A stretch of DNA of 64,000 nt. Source: Blepharisma stoltei. Its lineage: Eukaryota > Ciliophora > Heterotrichea > Heterotrichida > Blepharismidae. The position numbers were made by a program, and so were the translations under genes. This document shows, one piece after another, positions 22,349 to 33,287 of this stretch. A model generated the notes under the pieces. It saw only the letters and a list, made by a program, of their open reading frames with translations. It did not search any database and was not told where the DNA came from. Location of the stretch: positions 647,001 through 711,000 of the forward strand of contig CAJZBQ010000045.1 of the NCBI GenBank assembly GCA_914767885.1. The letters run 5' to 3'. The stretch's first letter is position 1. The number at the start of each line of letters is the position of its first letter.

Positions 22349-22739
22349 TAACTCCCCCCCCCCCCCCCCTCCGTGAGCGAACAAAAAAATTTTGTTCGCT
22401 CACGGAGGGGGGTTATTTTTTTTTTTAAAAAAAAAATTTATATATAAATTTTATAAAAAAATATTTTTTTCGAAATTTAAAAAAATCCTAATTTGCAAAA
22501 ATTGGGAAGCAAATATTAATTTAATTTGCAAAATTTATGTTTTAAAAACGCAATTTGTTTAAAATTAAACAGAATTAGCTCTAGATTTCATTATACTAAT
22601 TATCACTTATATATCAAAATTTTTTTCCATTAAATTTTTTCTATTAAAAAAATTTTTGTTCACTCACGGAGGGTGGGTTTTTGGTCAAAAAATGGCGATT
22701 TTTCTAATGGTTTTGTTCGCTCACGGAGGGGGGGGTAAG
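22349..22739 (+). mobile_element. Family A element nested in satellite, copy 2
   Basis: Inserted exactly at a satellite unit boundary. TA at 22349-22350 and 22740-22741 leave an intact unit junction (TTTTTGCTAAGTACTTCT). It carries an end hairpin, the internal AAACAGAATTAGCTC core and a third copy of the terminal motif near the right end. Confidence 0.88.
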
Positions 22740-22928
22740 TAAGTACTTCTCATCTTAGTCGATAAGAACTACTTATATATTGAGATACACAAGCCACGCA
22801 CTTTGCAAATTATAGATCTAGTCTTCATAAATAAATTAGCATAAAATAAAGAAATTCTATCGAGCCGGAAAAATGCACATTGAGTTGCAAGTTTTTGATT
22901 TTCACTTATAAGCCATATTGATTTTTGC

Positions 22929-23319
22929 TAACTCCCCCGCCCCCCTCCGTGAGCGAACAAAAAAATTTTGTTCACTCACGGAGGGGGGTTAATTTTTTTT
23001 TTAAAAACAATTTATATATAAATTTTTTAAAAATATTTTTTTCGAAAATTTAAAAAAAATCCTAATTTGCAAAAATTGGGAAGCAAATACTAATTTAATT
23101 TGCAAAATTTATGTTTTAAAACGCAATTTGTTTAAAATTAAACAGAATTAGCTCTAGATTTCATTATACTAATTATCACTTATATAGCAAAATTTTTTTC
23201 TATTAAAATTTTTTCTATTAAAAATATTTTTGTTCACTCACGGAGGGTGGGTTTTTGGTCAAAAAATGGCGATTTTTCTAATGGTTTTGTTCGCTCACGG
23301 AGGGGGGGGGGGGGGGGAG
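22929..23319 (+). mobile_element. Family A element nested in satellite, copy 3
   Basis: Same orientation and same position in the satellite unit as copy 2. TA at 22929-22930 and 23320-23321. Nearly identical to copy 2 except in the C/G runs and small indels. Confidence 0.88.
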
Positions 23320-24059
23320 TAAGTATTCCTCATATGAGTCGATAGAACTTCTTATATATTGAGAACCGCAAGCCACGCACTTTGCAAATTATAGATCTAG
23401 TCTTCATAAATAAATTAGCTTAAAAATAAAAAAATTCTATCGAGCCGGAAAAATGCACATTGAGTTGCAAGTTTTTGATTTTCACAGCTATTATTAAATT
23501 TAAATATATATAAATCAAAATATTTAAAGCCAATATATAATGTGTAATTATATCTTCTGTCTAATTGAGTATCTTAAGTTTTAAATTATTTTAATAATAA
23601 ATCCATTTTAAAATTGGCGCGTTTACTTGTCAACTTTTTTCAGACTTGTCACCATTTTTTGGCATGTCACTTTTTAGCACTTCCTGATATAGATATCCAG
23701 CCCGTTTCCTTAATAGAGTCTCTCTTGGTCGTTCAATAATCCAGTACATTTTGCTCGATAAAGAAATCTATAAAGGGATATAAGCTATATAAGTAGGCAA
23801 GTTTTCAATGATAATAATATAAATCATTATCTTTGTGCTCAGTTTAGCATAGAAACTCCTTTTTTTAATAATTTCCTAAATTTGCTGACGAAATTCAAAA
23901 TAAGGGTTCCTTTTATTTCTAAGCTGCCAAATTCTCAATACCATAAGATAAAAATCTATATAATTGACTTCACAAATTTCTCTAATAATCAGCACATTGT
24001 CCAGTAACAATAAAAATGCCCTAATGTTGATAATACCGTATATTTAGCATATAATATTT

Positions 24060-24746
24060 ATGGCACTCACATCCACAGTAACCTCAACTCCTATCGAAGC
24101 AATTGCAAGCTCATTTCTCGCAGTTTTTCTCGCAGAAATAGGAGATCGTACATTCTTTATCATTGCAGTTATGGCAATGAAAAACTCAAGATCAGCCGTC
24201 TTTTTAGGAAACCAAGTTACAGAGAGTGTAATTGCAATAATTGCAGCGTTTATCGGTGCAGCAGCCGTCAAACTTATTGATCCTCTCTATATCCAAATCG
24301 CTTCCTGCGTGATGTTCTTGGTATACGCAATTCTTTCCTTCTATGAAGCTTACCATGGAGAAGGCGACTCAGATTCAGAAAAAAAAGATCCTTTACTAGA
24401 AGAAAGCGGGGCTGGTGAGCAGGCAAATGACCAGTTGTTAACAGAAAGCCCTCAAAGGATGTCTTGGATGAAAGTTTTTTGGAAGACAGCTATAATGGTT
24501 TTCCTCGCTGAATGGGGAGATAAATCCAATACAACTATAATTTCGCTCTCTGCGCTTAGTGACCCAATTTTAGTTGCTATTGGAGCTATCATAGGTTTTG
24601 CAGCTATAGGCCTGATCGGAGTATTAGTTGGTAAACTTATAGAAAAGTACATTTCTGAGAAGACAGTAAAAATTGCAGCAGGAGTTCTGTTCCTGATTTT
24701 TGCTGGATTTGCTCTTCTCATGATCTTTTACGATTACGAATTGTAA
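24060..24746 (+). CDS. TMEM165/GDT1 family cation transporter
   Basis: A 228-residue membrane protein of the UPF0016 family, thought to move Mn2+/Ca2+ (with H+ exchange) into the Golgi or other secretory compartments. Both diagnostic motifs are present: FLAEIGDRT near residue 24 and FLAEWGDKS in the second half, each in a three-helix repeat. A polar, acidic cytosolic loop separates the halves. The length is normal for the family once a signal peptide is discounted. ATG 24060 is the first in frame. No IES. Confidence 0.92.
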   Translation: MALTSTVTSTPIEAIASSFLAVFLAEIGDRTFFIIAVMAMKNSRSAVFLGNQVTESVIAIIAAFIGAAAVKLIDPLYIQIASCVMFLVYAILSFYEAYHGEGDSDSEKKDPLLEESGAGEQANDQLLTESPQRMSWMKVFWKTAIMVFLAEWGDKSNTTIISLSALSDPILVAIGAIIGFAAIGLIGVLVGKLIEKYISEKTVKIAAGVLFLIFAGFALLMIFYDYEL

Positions 24747-24797
24747 TTAATCACAAATATTTAATATCAAATTTTATTAATTTTAGTCCTAAAATAT

Positions 24798-25168
24798 CTT
24801 ATCTTAAACTTTTACTGTTGGTCGTACCAGCATTTCTCTCTTATTTAAATTAACTTTAGCCACTTCTATAAACAAACTGTAGCATCTTACACAAAAGTCC
24901 TAGAGCCACCACTAAGCAGAAACTCCGCATATTCCACAATAACAGAAAACTCCGATCATAAGCATTAACGGATCTCCAATCACAGAACTTTAGTCTAATG
25001 CAGATATGCACACTCCTCAGCCAAAATGCCACTAAAGAATCCTTAAAGCTTCCTGCCATCTCTAAATTCTCCACAATCATCTTCTAAGCCCCCACATTTT
25101 TCAGAACCCTTCATTTCGGTTTGGCTGCACCTTCCTTCTTTTAGCTCAAAAAGCACCTAATATATTTT
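24798..25168 (-). mobile_element. SINE-like insertion with 17-bp TSD
   Basis: A 371-bp intergenic insertion between copies of TTTTAGTCCTAAAATAT (24781-24797 and 25169-25185). No coding capacity. The TSD contains TA. Confidence 0.7.
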
Positions 25169-25408
25169 TTTTAGTCCTAAAATATAATATAGTTTAGGGA
25201 AAGGATCAAGTGAAAATTTTAAAATTTTTCCTCAATCATTTTATTAAATTCGCTTGCGTAAAATAAATTATATTTAATATTGCTTGAGCATGCACTTTAT
25301 CAGAATTTTCCATATCTATTCCTAATTAAAATCTAAAATCTAAGAATCTTCGTTCTAATAAATCTATTTTTAATCTCGTAAATTCTGTTCAGAAAGTATG
25401 GATATAAA

Positions 25409-27388
25409 ATGGGTGCTAAATGCTCGTGTTTGAGCTATTTTAAAAAGCAAGAACCTGGAGAAGTTTATGTGCCCGCAGGTAAAGCTAAATTAGAAACTTC
25501 TAAGGCTCTAATTATTCAATCTCAAAATATATATAATGAAGCAGAACCTATTATGATTGCAAACATTATAAAATATCCAGATTCATCTATAGTAATTCCA
25601 ATCCAAAGTGCTTTAAGAGGTTACTTACTCCTCCCTCCGTGAGCGAACAATAAAAATTTTGTTCGCTTATGGAGGGGGTTAATTTTTTTTAAAAAAGTCT
25701 CAATTGACAAAAATTGGAAAAAAATATTTATTTAGTTTGTAAATTTATGTTTTTAAAATGCAATTTGCTGAAAATTAATCAGAATTAGCTCGAGATTTCA
25801 TTATACTATATATCAAATTTTTTTGCATAAAAAGTTTTTATACCAAAAAAATTTTGTTCTCTCTTGGAGGGTGGGTATTTTGGCCAAAAAATAGGGATTT
25901 TTCCAATGGCTTTGTTCGCTTACGGAGGGGGTAGTTAGTAAGAAAAAATCTCCATCAGGAATATTCAGAATATCAACAAGAGCTTCAATACACATTAGAA
26001 ACATCGACAGAAACCCATCATGTTTCTGATCTAATCTACACACATACAGCTCAAGAATCAAACACCTTAGGCCAAGAATCTGTAGAAAAAAGACTTATAC
26101 GCAAACCGGAAACATCTCTGCCTGATGGATCCACTTACGAAGGTGAATGAGATAATAATAATTTATATGGAGAAGGCATCAAAATTGAGCCTGATGGCAC
26201 AAAATATGTCGGCTCGTTTAAAAACAACTTAAGAGATGGTTATGGAAGTCTTCAATTTGCAAATGGAGATACCTATACAGGAGATTTCAAATCAGGAAAA
26301 GCAGAAGGAAAAGGCGTTTATTTAAAACGCACATTAGCATTAGCATTAACTATATTATTAAGGGGCCCGTCGTAATACCTAAAGTTTCCCCTGGTCTGAT
26401 GCTTCACCCGGCTGCTCACCGCCAATCGATCACGACCTTCAAGGTGTTGCTCCTACTGGACGAGGATGTGCATTCGCTACCCGTAGTTGGATGAGTTACG
26501 CCACCCAGCAGTACGTCAACAGAGGTTCCCATTCCAAAAATTTGAAAAATAAATTTTCTGGCAGGACTGTCGGCCAAAATGAAAATCCAAAGCCTGGACG
26601 TAACGCCCAGCTTCACGCTAGGGAGCTTCCCGATGGACCAAATATGCATCCTTGGTGCTGCTGAGCTTTCCCTTTCCAGCCTTGGAAATCCATTTCCCCT
26701 GAGGCAAAAACCCTGGTGTCAGAATGAGCTGTGGTCGACCTAGTTCGACGTTGCGCTCTACTGTGCCAAGGGGAAAACCTAGCCGGATACACATACCGAG
26801 CGCCTATGTCCCTTCCACAAGGTCCCCCGCGAACGCAGGCTACAGGTATTGAGAAAAAGGGCTGGCTCGCCGTCGCATTTTAATGTATATTATTTAAAAC
26901 GCACAGGATCCAAATATGAAGGAGAATTTCAAGATGACATTATTCATGGCTATGGGAAGGAAAAAAGCTCAGATGGCTCAGCTTATGAAGGAAATTATTT
27001 ATATGGCTTGAAAAATGGAAAAGGAATTTATTCTTGATCTGATGGGAGCTATTATAGAGGAGATTTTAAAGAAAATTGCATGGATGGGCATGGAGAATTT
27101 CAATGGTCGTCAGGAAAAAAATATCTCGGCGAGTTCAAAAATGGCATGATACATGGGCAAGGGGTGCTGGAATGGCCAGATGGCAGAAAATATGTAGGAG
27201 AATTCGAAAATGACCAAATGCATGGGAATGGAATTTTAGAGTACCCTGATGGAAGAGTTCATGAAGGAAGCTGACGAAAAGGAAAAAAAGATGGCAGAGG
27301 TATTTACACATTTTTTAATAGAAAAACAAGTTCTCTCATAAAGAAAGAGGGAATATGGGAATCCGGAGCAAGAGTAGAATGGGTCTAA
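25409..27388 (+). CDS. MORN-repeat protein, split by an IES and a SINE-like insertion
   Basis: Starts MGAKCSCLSYF, a myristoylation/palmitoylation signal. An N-terminal polar region is followed by about nine MORN repeats (YxGxxxxGxxxGxG type, e.g. TYEGEWDNNNLYGEG, YVGEFENDQMHGNG), which bind membranes or scaffold structures at the cell cortex. Several repeat Trp are TGA-coded (GEW, YSW, GSW). An IES at 25626-25938 rejoins as RGYL-RKNLHQEY. A SINE-like insertion at 26334-26889 duplicates 16 bp coding YLKRT. Stop TAA at 27386-27388. Total about 370 residues after both removals. Confidence 0.85.
25626..25938. mobile_element. Family A IES in MORN gene, 313 bp
   Basis: TA at 25626-25627 and 25939-25940. 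Excision joins TAC-TTA-AGA in frame. The left end has CTCCTCCCTCCGTGAGCGAAC followed by its inverted copy, then the CAGAATTAGCTCGAGATTTC core. The right end is the inverse GTTCGCTTACGGAGGGGG. Confidence 0.88.
26334..26889 (-). mobile_element. SINE-like insertion with 16-bp TSD in MORN gene
   Basis: A 556-bp GC-rich insertion between copies of TTATTTAAAACGCACA (26318-26333 and 26890-26905). The left end is a (TTAGCA)n tail. The right end, read on the minus strand, starts TACATTAAAATGCGACGG, close to the other heads. The TSD contains TA, so TA-to-TA removal regenerates the exact codons. Confidence 0.85.
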
Positions 27389-27419
27389 ATGATAATTTTA
27401 TTTAAACGATACAGTTTAA

Positions 27420-28946
27420 TTATTCTGGACTCCGAGTTTCAATTTCTGATATCACACTTTGGTTCAAAGAATGTCTAGAAATTCGCGGCAGCGCCAATGG
27501 GTTGGAATCTGGAAGCGATTTGAGCCAATTTGCATCGTGATTCACAGACCTAGAGGATAGTCGGTACTTATTATTTGAGCTATAAAATCTATGCTTAACT
27601 GATATTTTTGGAGAAGCAGTTTGGACCCTCGCAGTTACTGCATATGAGCTATCCAAAGAAGACTCTCGAAAAGAGCTTCTTTCGAAAGCTTGGCTTACAC
27701 TATTAGGAATATTTTCGACCATGCTTCTCACTAATTCTTGGTTTCTTCTGATTTCTTGTGTTAAGCCGATGTTCTCTCGTTGCTGATCAGAAATCAGATC
27801 AGTCATAGGTCCTTGCAGATCTAAAACTTCACCTTGCACTTTCACCAAATTTTTTTGTAAATTTTCGCCAATTGATTTTATTGAGTCATTGGCTTTGTTG
27901 AACTCGCCCATGAGTTTTGTTCTATCCTCGCTGATATAATGCAGGTATTTAATAATTTCATTAAGCTTCTGCTTTTGGGTGGATTTTACTTGCTTCATAT
28001 CTGAAACAACTTTATTTACATAAGTCTCGACCACAACGATTCTCTTTAATTTCTCATCAATTTCTTTGTGGATTTTATCAATTTCTCTCTTAGGGATTTC
28101 TACTTGTTTTTTCTCAGATTTTTTGTCAGTGCTTATCCCTTTTCTTCTCAAAGCTTTAATAAAGCTCATTTCCATGGTTTGAGTTTTCGCTTCAAGTTCT
28201 TTATGCTGCTCAATGATGTCATGGATAGTTTCATGGATGGTTTTTTGAAGCTCAGCTTCGACTGCTGCTATATAATTTTGGTTATCTTCAATAGCTTTTC
28301 TATTTGCTTCTATATCCTTTTGGAAAGCAGCCAATTTCTTGTTTATTTGGGACAAGCCTGCACCTCCCACAAGTTTCTTCCCGACACTGCTTGACCTGCT
28401 GCTCATTCTGCCAACATCATTTGCTCTTGATGACCCTCTTGTTTTTAGATTTTTTCTTGATTCTTCAAGCTCTGTAATTTCAGATAAAGACACAGGGAGA
28501 TTTTGAAGAGTTGTTGCTGCTTTTTCTTCTTCTTTTGGTATATTTTCTCTAGGAGTTTCTAGCTTCTCTTCTTTAATTTCTTCTTTCAATTGTTGGCTAT
28601 TGATATCTGCACTAATTTGTGGCAGATTTTTTGCTTCTTCTTGAACCACTACTTGTTTTTCTGGGGCTTCTTCATGAAGTTCTTCATTTTCTTCTTCATA
28701 ATTCATCTCTGCTTCTCTTGCCCTTCTTTCTCTTAGCACAGTTCTTTCTAAATCGTCCATCATCCCATCTAACTCTTCTTCGCTATCATAAGATTCGTCT
28801 TGTTCCTCGTCCTCTTCATTGAAAATTTCTTGCAATTGCTGCTCAAGAGTTACAACTCTTGCTTTTATCTGTGCGACCTCATCAGAGCTTATTTCTGCGG
28901 TTTCTTTATTTGCAATGGTCTGCATTTGTGAGAATTCGATTTTCAT
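27420..28946 (-). CDS. Long coiled-coil protein
   Basis: A 508-residue uninterrupted frame starting MKIEFSQMQTIANKE. An acidic N-terminal third (Glu-rich) precedes two long coiled-coil stretches (about residues 195-290 and 300-410). The Ser-rich C-terminus looks disordered. It is convergent with the MORN gene, 31 bp between the stops. No conserved domain recognised. Likely structural. Confidence 0.7.
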   Translation of the reverse strand: MKIEFSQMQTIANKETAEISSDEVAQIKARVVTLEQQLQEIFNEEDEEQDESYDSEEELDGMMDDLERTVLRERRAREAEMNYEEENEELHEEAPEKQVVVQEEAKNLPQISADINSQQLKEEIKEEKLETPRENIPKEEEKAATTLQNLPVSLSEITELEESRKNLKTRGSSRANDVGRMSSRSSSVGKKLVGGAGLSQINKKLAAFQKDIEANRKAIEDNQNYIAAVEAELQKTIHETIHDIIEQHKELEAKTQTMEMSFIKALRRKGISTDKKSEKKQVEIPKREIDKIHKEIDEKLKRIVVVETYVNKVVSDMKQVKSTQKQKLNEIIKYLHYISEDRTKLMGEFNKANDSIKSIGENLQKNLVKVQGEVLDLQGPMTDLISDQQRENIGLTQEIRRNQELVRSMVENIPNSVSQAFERSSFRESSLDSSYAVTARVQTASPKISVKHRFYSSNNKYRLSSRSVNHDANWLKSLPDSNPLALPRISRHSLNQSVISEIETRSPE

Positions 28947-29063
28947 TTTCGTTTTCAGTCCTTCAAAATCAGAAAAGATGTGTTTGTCTAACTCTCCTTT
29001 TAAATTTAAAAAACAAATTCAGGTTAATTTTGATAAAAAAAAATTAAATTTTTATGTGAGAAT

Positions 29064-29670
29064 TTATAGAACTTTGTTTGAATAGTGTTTTAACTTTAAA
29101 TTAGAATAAGTTGTGAATAAATTTTCGATATTGTGATATTAAGTTGGGTATTAAAGCCGCTTATAGTTATTATTTTATCTATATAAAAAAATTATTTATT
29201 CCAATTTAAAGCGGAGTTAATTTGTCCAAAATGGAAATTTTATATTTTTTTGCAATTTAAAGGGGGAGTAAGCGTGACTTTAAATTTCCCAGTTCTTGAG
29301 AAAGACCGTTGTGGGCTGATCACATCACTTTTTGCTTTAGCAGGACTTCAGCGTCAGCAATGCTAAGCTTGTCGTTTAGAGAATTATAAAACTGGGCCGA
29401 AAATTCTTCAAATTTTGCTTTGACAGCTTTTTCTATCATATATGAAACTTCATCCAGCTTCGAAGTAAATAGGGTGGCAAGAACGAAATGCTGCATTTGC
29501 TCGCTGAGTTCTTGAATATGAAGATTTTGATTATTTATTGTACGCTCCAGCATAGAGATCTTTTCAAATGATTGCTTGGCGAGCTCGATCTCTCTTAAAG
29601 CATCTGCCAGGGATAGGTTGCTTTTCTTTATTGATGACAGCTGGCCTGCAATTTGAGTAGATGGGTTCAT
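29064..29670 (-). CDS. Small coiled-coil protein with C-terminal IES
   Basis: Starts MNPSTQIAGQLSS and is mostly a helical coiled coil. The apparent TGA stop is read as Trp (KVMWSAHNGLSQ). A family B IES follows in the codon after KSR. After TA-to-TA removal the protein ends RLKHYSNKVL with TAA at 29064-29066, about 142 residues. No family recognised. Confidence 0.6.
29091..29268. mobile_element. Family B IES, 178 bp
   Basis: TA at 29091-29092 and 29269-29270. The right end carries AATTTAAAGGGGGAGTA and the left end a degenerate TAACTTTAAATTAGAATAAG. A second internal copy of the motif lies near 29200. It lies near the 3' end of the 29064-29670 gene and restores its tail. Confidence 0.7.
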
Positions 29671-29706
29671 TCGAGTTTAATTAATAAGTGATTTATTATC
29701 AGTTAT

Positions 29707-30105
29707 AATCAAAATATGGCTTTCAGATGATACTAATTAACTCCGCTAATTGTTTCTCACTCAGCAATTTTTTGATTATGAGGTGCAGCTTTCCATAGTG
29801 AACTATACCAGGCGTGCCCAACGATGAGCGGACTTCTGTCCCTAGGAAAGTGGAAGGCATAGTGTTTTTCTGCTAAAAACAACATGAGGAGGGTTGACCT
29901 TTAGCTGGAACGCAATCAATTCAAGTAAAGAAGAACGAGCTGTCTAAGCCGGACGTTGGCGTTGACATTTTTCCAGTGGCTCCTTTTGAGGCATCCTCAA
30001 AAGTCCTTCCTGGCGAGAAAATAGAAACCCCAAAGCGACGACAGCGGTAGTAGGACTCGTGCAACCGCGTAGGAGACGCTAAAAGCTATAAATAATATAA
30101 GATAA
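29707..30105 (+). mobile_element. SINE-like insertion with 17-bp TSD
   Basis: A 399-bp insertion between copies of GATTTATTATCAGTTAT (29690-29706 and 30106-30122). The head AATCAAAATATGGC resembles the other insertions. The right end has an AT-rich simple tail. It lies in the spacer between two divergent genes. Confidence 0.75.
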
Positions 30106-30265
30106 GATTTATTATCAGTTATTCTGTATCTTAACAAAGAAAAATTCCCAACGTATGATATATCTGCTCAGATATTTGAGTCTTTTTATGGTTTCATATG
30201 CATTTTTTTTAAAAATAAAAAATAAGTCGATAATTCCCATTGATTACAAATGGTATATTTAAAAT

Positions 30266-31353
30266 ATGCAAGACATAGAATCTCTCTTATATAAACGGCA
30301 AGAAATATCACCGATGGCACCAAGAATTCCAAAGGGCCCTGAAAGATTCTCTCGATATTATACAATAAAATTTGGTTCAGAAGATGAAAGTATTTCTATC
30401 ACTAAAAGTGGAAGAAATCTCCATAGATCACTTAAGCATGTTGATCCTATAGTAAGCTCCTATGCAACTTCTCCAAAATCATATAGAATTAAAACTCCTT
30501 TCGTAAAAAAATCCATTGAAGAAGCAGAAATTAAGTTTTCCCCATTAAATAGCAAGCAAAGTGTTATTTTCATAAATAGATGCTATTTTCTCTTCTAAAT
30601 TATATTTTTTATAAATGATTTATTTAATTTTCAAATTAATCTAATATAATGATAAAATTCAATAATCCTTCTATTGTTTTATTTAATTTTTTCAAATTGC
30701 TATAAATTTTAAATTTACATAAAAATATTCAATAAAAAACTTATAAATTATACCCAATTAATCACAACAAAAAATTTTTCATTCTTAAATGTGGCGTTAA
30801 GCCACCTGATGATTCCAAGACTAATATTTATCGACAAAGAGGAAGAAGCATAAAATCATCAAAAGCCAGACGCTCCACAGTTCAGCCTGAAAAAGAAGAA
30901 AACACAGCTAATTTAAGAAATTTATCAAATATCATCAATGGGATGAAAGATATGCTAGGAAATATGCCTAATATTTCTCAGATTTTGCATAAATCTAAGG
31001 ATATCTCATCTAGAGCTATAAAAAGCACAAAGAAGGCACGAAGATCAGTCGCTCAACTAAATGACTCACATGACTCTTATAATAATAAGTCACTTCATGG
31101 GTCTGGCAAACTATCCACATCATTTGTAAATTCAAAATTAAGCAAAAAGATTATGCAGAACCTCAAGTCAAGATACTCCACTCAGAAGCCAAGAAGAAAA
31201 AAATCTCCTAGCTCTCGATCCGGGTCAAAAGGAAAAGCTTCTGTCGATGTAGAAGCTCTACAGAACTATTTTCTTGATTTTCATGCAAAATCAAAAATGT
31301 TGCTGGGGAACTTGGAACGAAATGTCCTAGGTGAAAATAATATTTGTAAGTAA
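30266..31353 (+). CDS. Unknown basic protein, one IES
   Basis: Starts MQDIESLLYKRQE. The frame stops early unless 30565-30797 is removed, giving KQSV-KPPDDSKT in frame and a ~284-residue Ser/Lys/Arg-rich protein ending in TAA at 31351-31353. Much of it is predicted disordered, with a basic Ser-rich cluster (KPRRKKSPSSRSGSKGK). No domain recognised. Both halves have similar composition and codon use, supporting one gene. Confidence 0.6.
30565..30797. mobile_element. IES, 233 bp, no recognised family
   Basis: TA at 30565-30566 and 30798-30799, both with T in codon position 3, so removal keeps the frame (GTT-AAG). Interior very AT-rich. Terminal inverted repeats are weak. Confidence 0.65.
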
Positions 31354-31490
31354 GTGCATGAGGCTGTTTTGTTATTTATATGATAAATTTAAAGTAAATT
31401 GTTATCTATAATAATAAATTCTAATAAAAAATAAGAATACTTTGCTTAGCAGTCGCAATCTCCTTTTGTTCTTAAATTTTATTGATAAAA

Positions 31491-32613
31491 ATGAGAGCTC
31501 TTCGAGAAATAACTACACATTTTAAAGGGAAAAACTTCCCAAAATTTGTCACAATTAAAGAAGTTGGTCCAAGCGATGGCTTGATAAACGAAAAAAAGGC
31601 AGTGTCTCTGGAAAAAAGAGTAGAATTCGTCAACAGACTAAGTGAATGTGGATACAAATATATCGAAGCTACAAGATTCGTGAATTCTAAAGGATTCCCA
31701 CAAATGGCAGACAATACCAAACTTTTCCAGCAAATACACAAGGCTGAAGGCATATGCTATTATGTCTTCATCCCAAATCTAAATGGGCTTGAATCAGCAC
31801 TTCAAGCCAGTATCAAAGAAATCTCGATTTTTGCATCTGCAAGCGAGAGCTATTCTGAAAGGTTTCTTAATACATCAATTGCTAAAAGCTTTATTAGATA
31901 TGAGCCTCTTATGGAATGAGCTTATGATAATAATCTCAAAATCAGAGGAACTGTAGCGTGCTCTGTTGGGTGCCCATTTGAAGGAAACATAGATCCAATG
32001 GCTGTAAGAGATGTAGCTAAGAGGATGCAAGAAATGGGATGCTATGAAATTTGTTTATCCTCCCACAAAGTAAGCAAGATTTTCCTGCTCACTCTTAAAG
32101 TGAAAGTTTAATTTAATTATAAAATTTATGTTTAACATGAAATTTATGTAATGGAATTAATTAGAAATATCGATTTCGCAATTAAAAAATTTTTTACTCT
32201 CTTAATTTTCCCAAGACATTTTCGATGGTTTTGCTCTTAAAGGGAAGTTAGAAGATTCAAATGGGGTTGGGACACCTACAAGAATCCAAATGATGCTTCA
32301 AGCTGTCTTAAAAGACATTCCTCCACAGCAGCTTGCACTGCATTGCCACAACACCCGTGGTAGAGCCATACAAAATATCTTAACTGGATTAGAAATGGGC
32401 GTAACCATTGTGGACAGTTCAATTGCTGCTTTAGGAGGCTGCCAATTTGAGTCTGGAAAAGTAGGAAACGTCTCAACTGAAGATGTTGTACACGTTTTAA
32501 GTCAATTAGGAGTAGAAACTGGGCTAAACTTAAGCAAGCTCGAAGAAACTGCAAACTGGATTTCTTCTGAATTAGGCAGAGAAAACAGAAGCCTATATCG
32601 AAGTATTAGCTAA
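31491..32613 (+). CDS. HMGCL: Hydroxymethylglutaryl-CoA lyase
   Basis: Cleaves HMG-CoA to acetoacetate and acetyl-CoA in leucine breakdown and ketone formation, usually in mitochondria. TIM-barrel motifs present: KEVGPSDGLINEK (catalytic Arg position replaced in context, Asp kept), IEATRFVNSKGFPQMADN, CSVGCPFEG, HCHNTRGRA (metal His) and ALGGCQFESGKVGNVSTED with the active-site Cys. One TGA is read as Trp. The IES 32056-32248 is removed to give EICL-EDSNGVGTP. About 309 residues, close to family length. ATG 31491 begins MRALREITTHFKGK. Stop TAA. Confidence 0.9.
32056..32248. mobile_element. Family A IES in HMG-Co lyase gene, 193 bp
   Basis: TA at 32056-32057 and 32249-32250. Removal joins TGT-TTA-GAA. 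The ends TATCCTCCCACAAAG and, read inward, TAACTTCCCTTTAAGAGC are diverged family A. The interior has the AAAATTTATGTTTAACATG core remnant. Confidence 0.85.
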
Positions 32614-32636
32614 TTAATTTTCATTATAATTCAAAT

Positions 32637-33287
32637 ATGGATCAAAATCTTGAGAACCTTTGGAGAGATTTCGGTCGAGAAAGTGAAGCTGGAAAATTGC
32701 TATTCCAGCTTTACCGTATTCCTAACAAGCCAAATATTTACTACCCTCCAGTGAAAACTGCAAAAAAGCCCTTACCCTGCGAAATTTCAAAATCAAAAAC
32801 CAAAGAAAAACCTCAAATTGAGTATCCTGAAATGAACAAGCCACAGTCAAGGCCAAAGATCCACCCAATTGATTTGATTCCAAAGCGAAAAAGTAAAGAT
32901 GTGATTAAAGAAGAAATAAATCAAAATTACCGTGGACTCCAAGCACCTCCGAAAAAAGGAGCAAACAGAGAAGTCCTTAAGTCAGAGCTTCAAGAAAAAT
33001 TTCAATTTTCCAATGGAGCTTTGCCAAAATCAGTTATGATGCCCCCTGGTGGCAGCCGACCTGCAAATCGAAACGTTGCCAGAGCTCCTAAAAAAGCTGA
33101 AGAGCCAGTCACTAATAATTTAGAAGAGCTATTTGATATGATTGTCAAAGAAATTGAAGAAAGGCAGAAGTTTTTAGATGATATGAGAACTATTAATCAG
33201 CTGCCTCCAGAAGTTGAAAATAGAGTCAAAGGAGAAATCGCGTCAAGGATTTCAGAGCTGCAAAAGATTAGAGAAATGTCAGGCTAA
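32637..33287 (+). CDS. UPF0193 / EVG1-like protein
   Basis: A 216-residue uninterrupted frame starting 23 bp after the HMG-CoA lyase stop. The C-terminal block ELFDMIVKEIEERQKFLDDM followed by EIASRISELQKIREM resembles the conserved C-terminal segment of the UPF0193/EVG1 (C22orf23) family found in ciliated organisms. The N-terminal half is basic and Pro-rich. Role in cilia is inferred from family distribution, not from a motif. Confidence 0.55.
   Translation: MDQNLENLWRDFGRESEAGKLLFQLYRIPNKPNIYYPPVKTAKKPLPCEISKSKTKEKPQIEYPEMNKPQSRPKIHPIDLIPKRKSKDVIKEEINQNYRGLQAPPKKGANREVLKSELQEKFQFSNGALPKSVMMPPGGSRPANRNVARAPKKAEEPVTNNLEELFDMIVKEIEERQKFLDDMRTINQLPPEVENRVKGEIASRISELQKIREMSG

Larger units (their letters stand above)
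20764..23787. mobile_element. Large TA-bounded element with ~220-bp terminal inverted repeats
   Basis: The left arm (20764-20983) and right arm (about 23570-23787) are near-identical inverted repeats. Landmarks are AGATTTCTTTATCGAGCAAA and CCAAGAGAGACTCTATTAA and their inverses. Both ends abut TA within TATA. No open frame encodes a transposase. The interior is a ~189-bp tandem satellite plus three smaller family A elements. It behaves like a non-autonomous foldback-type transposon or a very long IES. It lies between genes. Confidence 0.8.
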
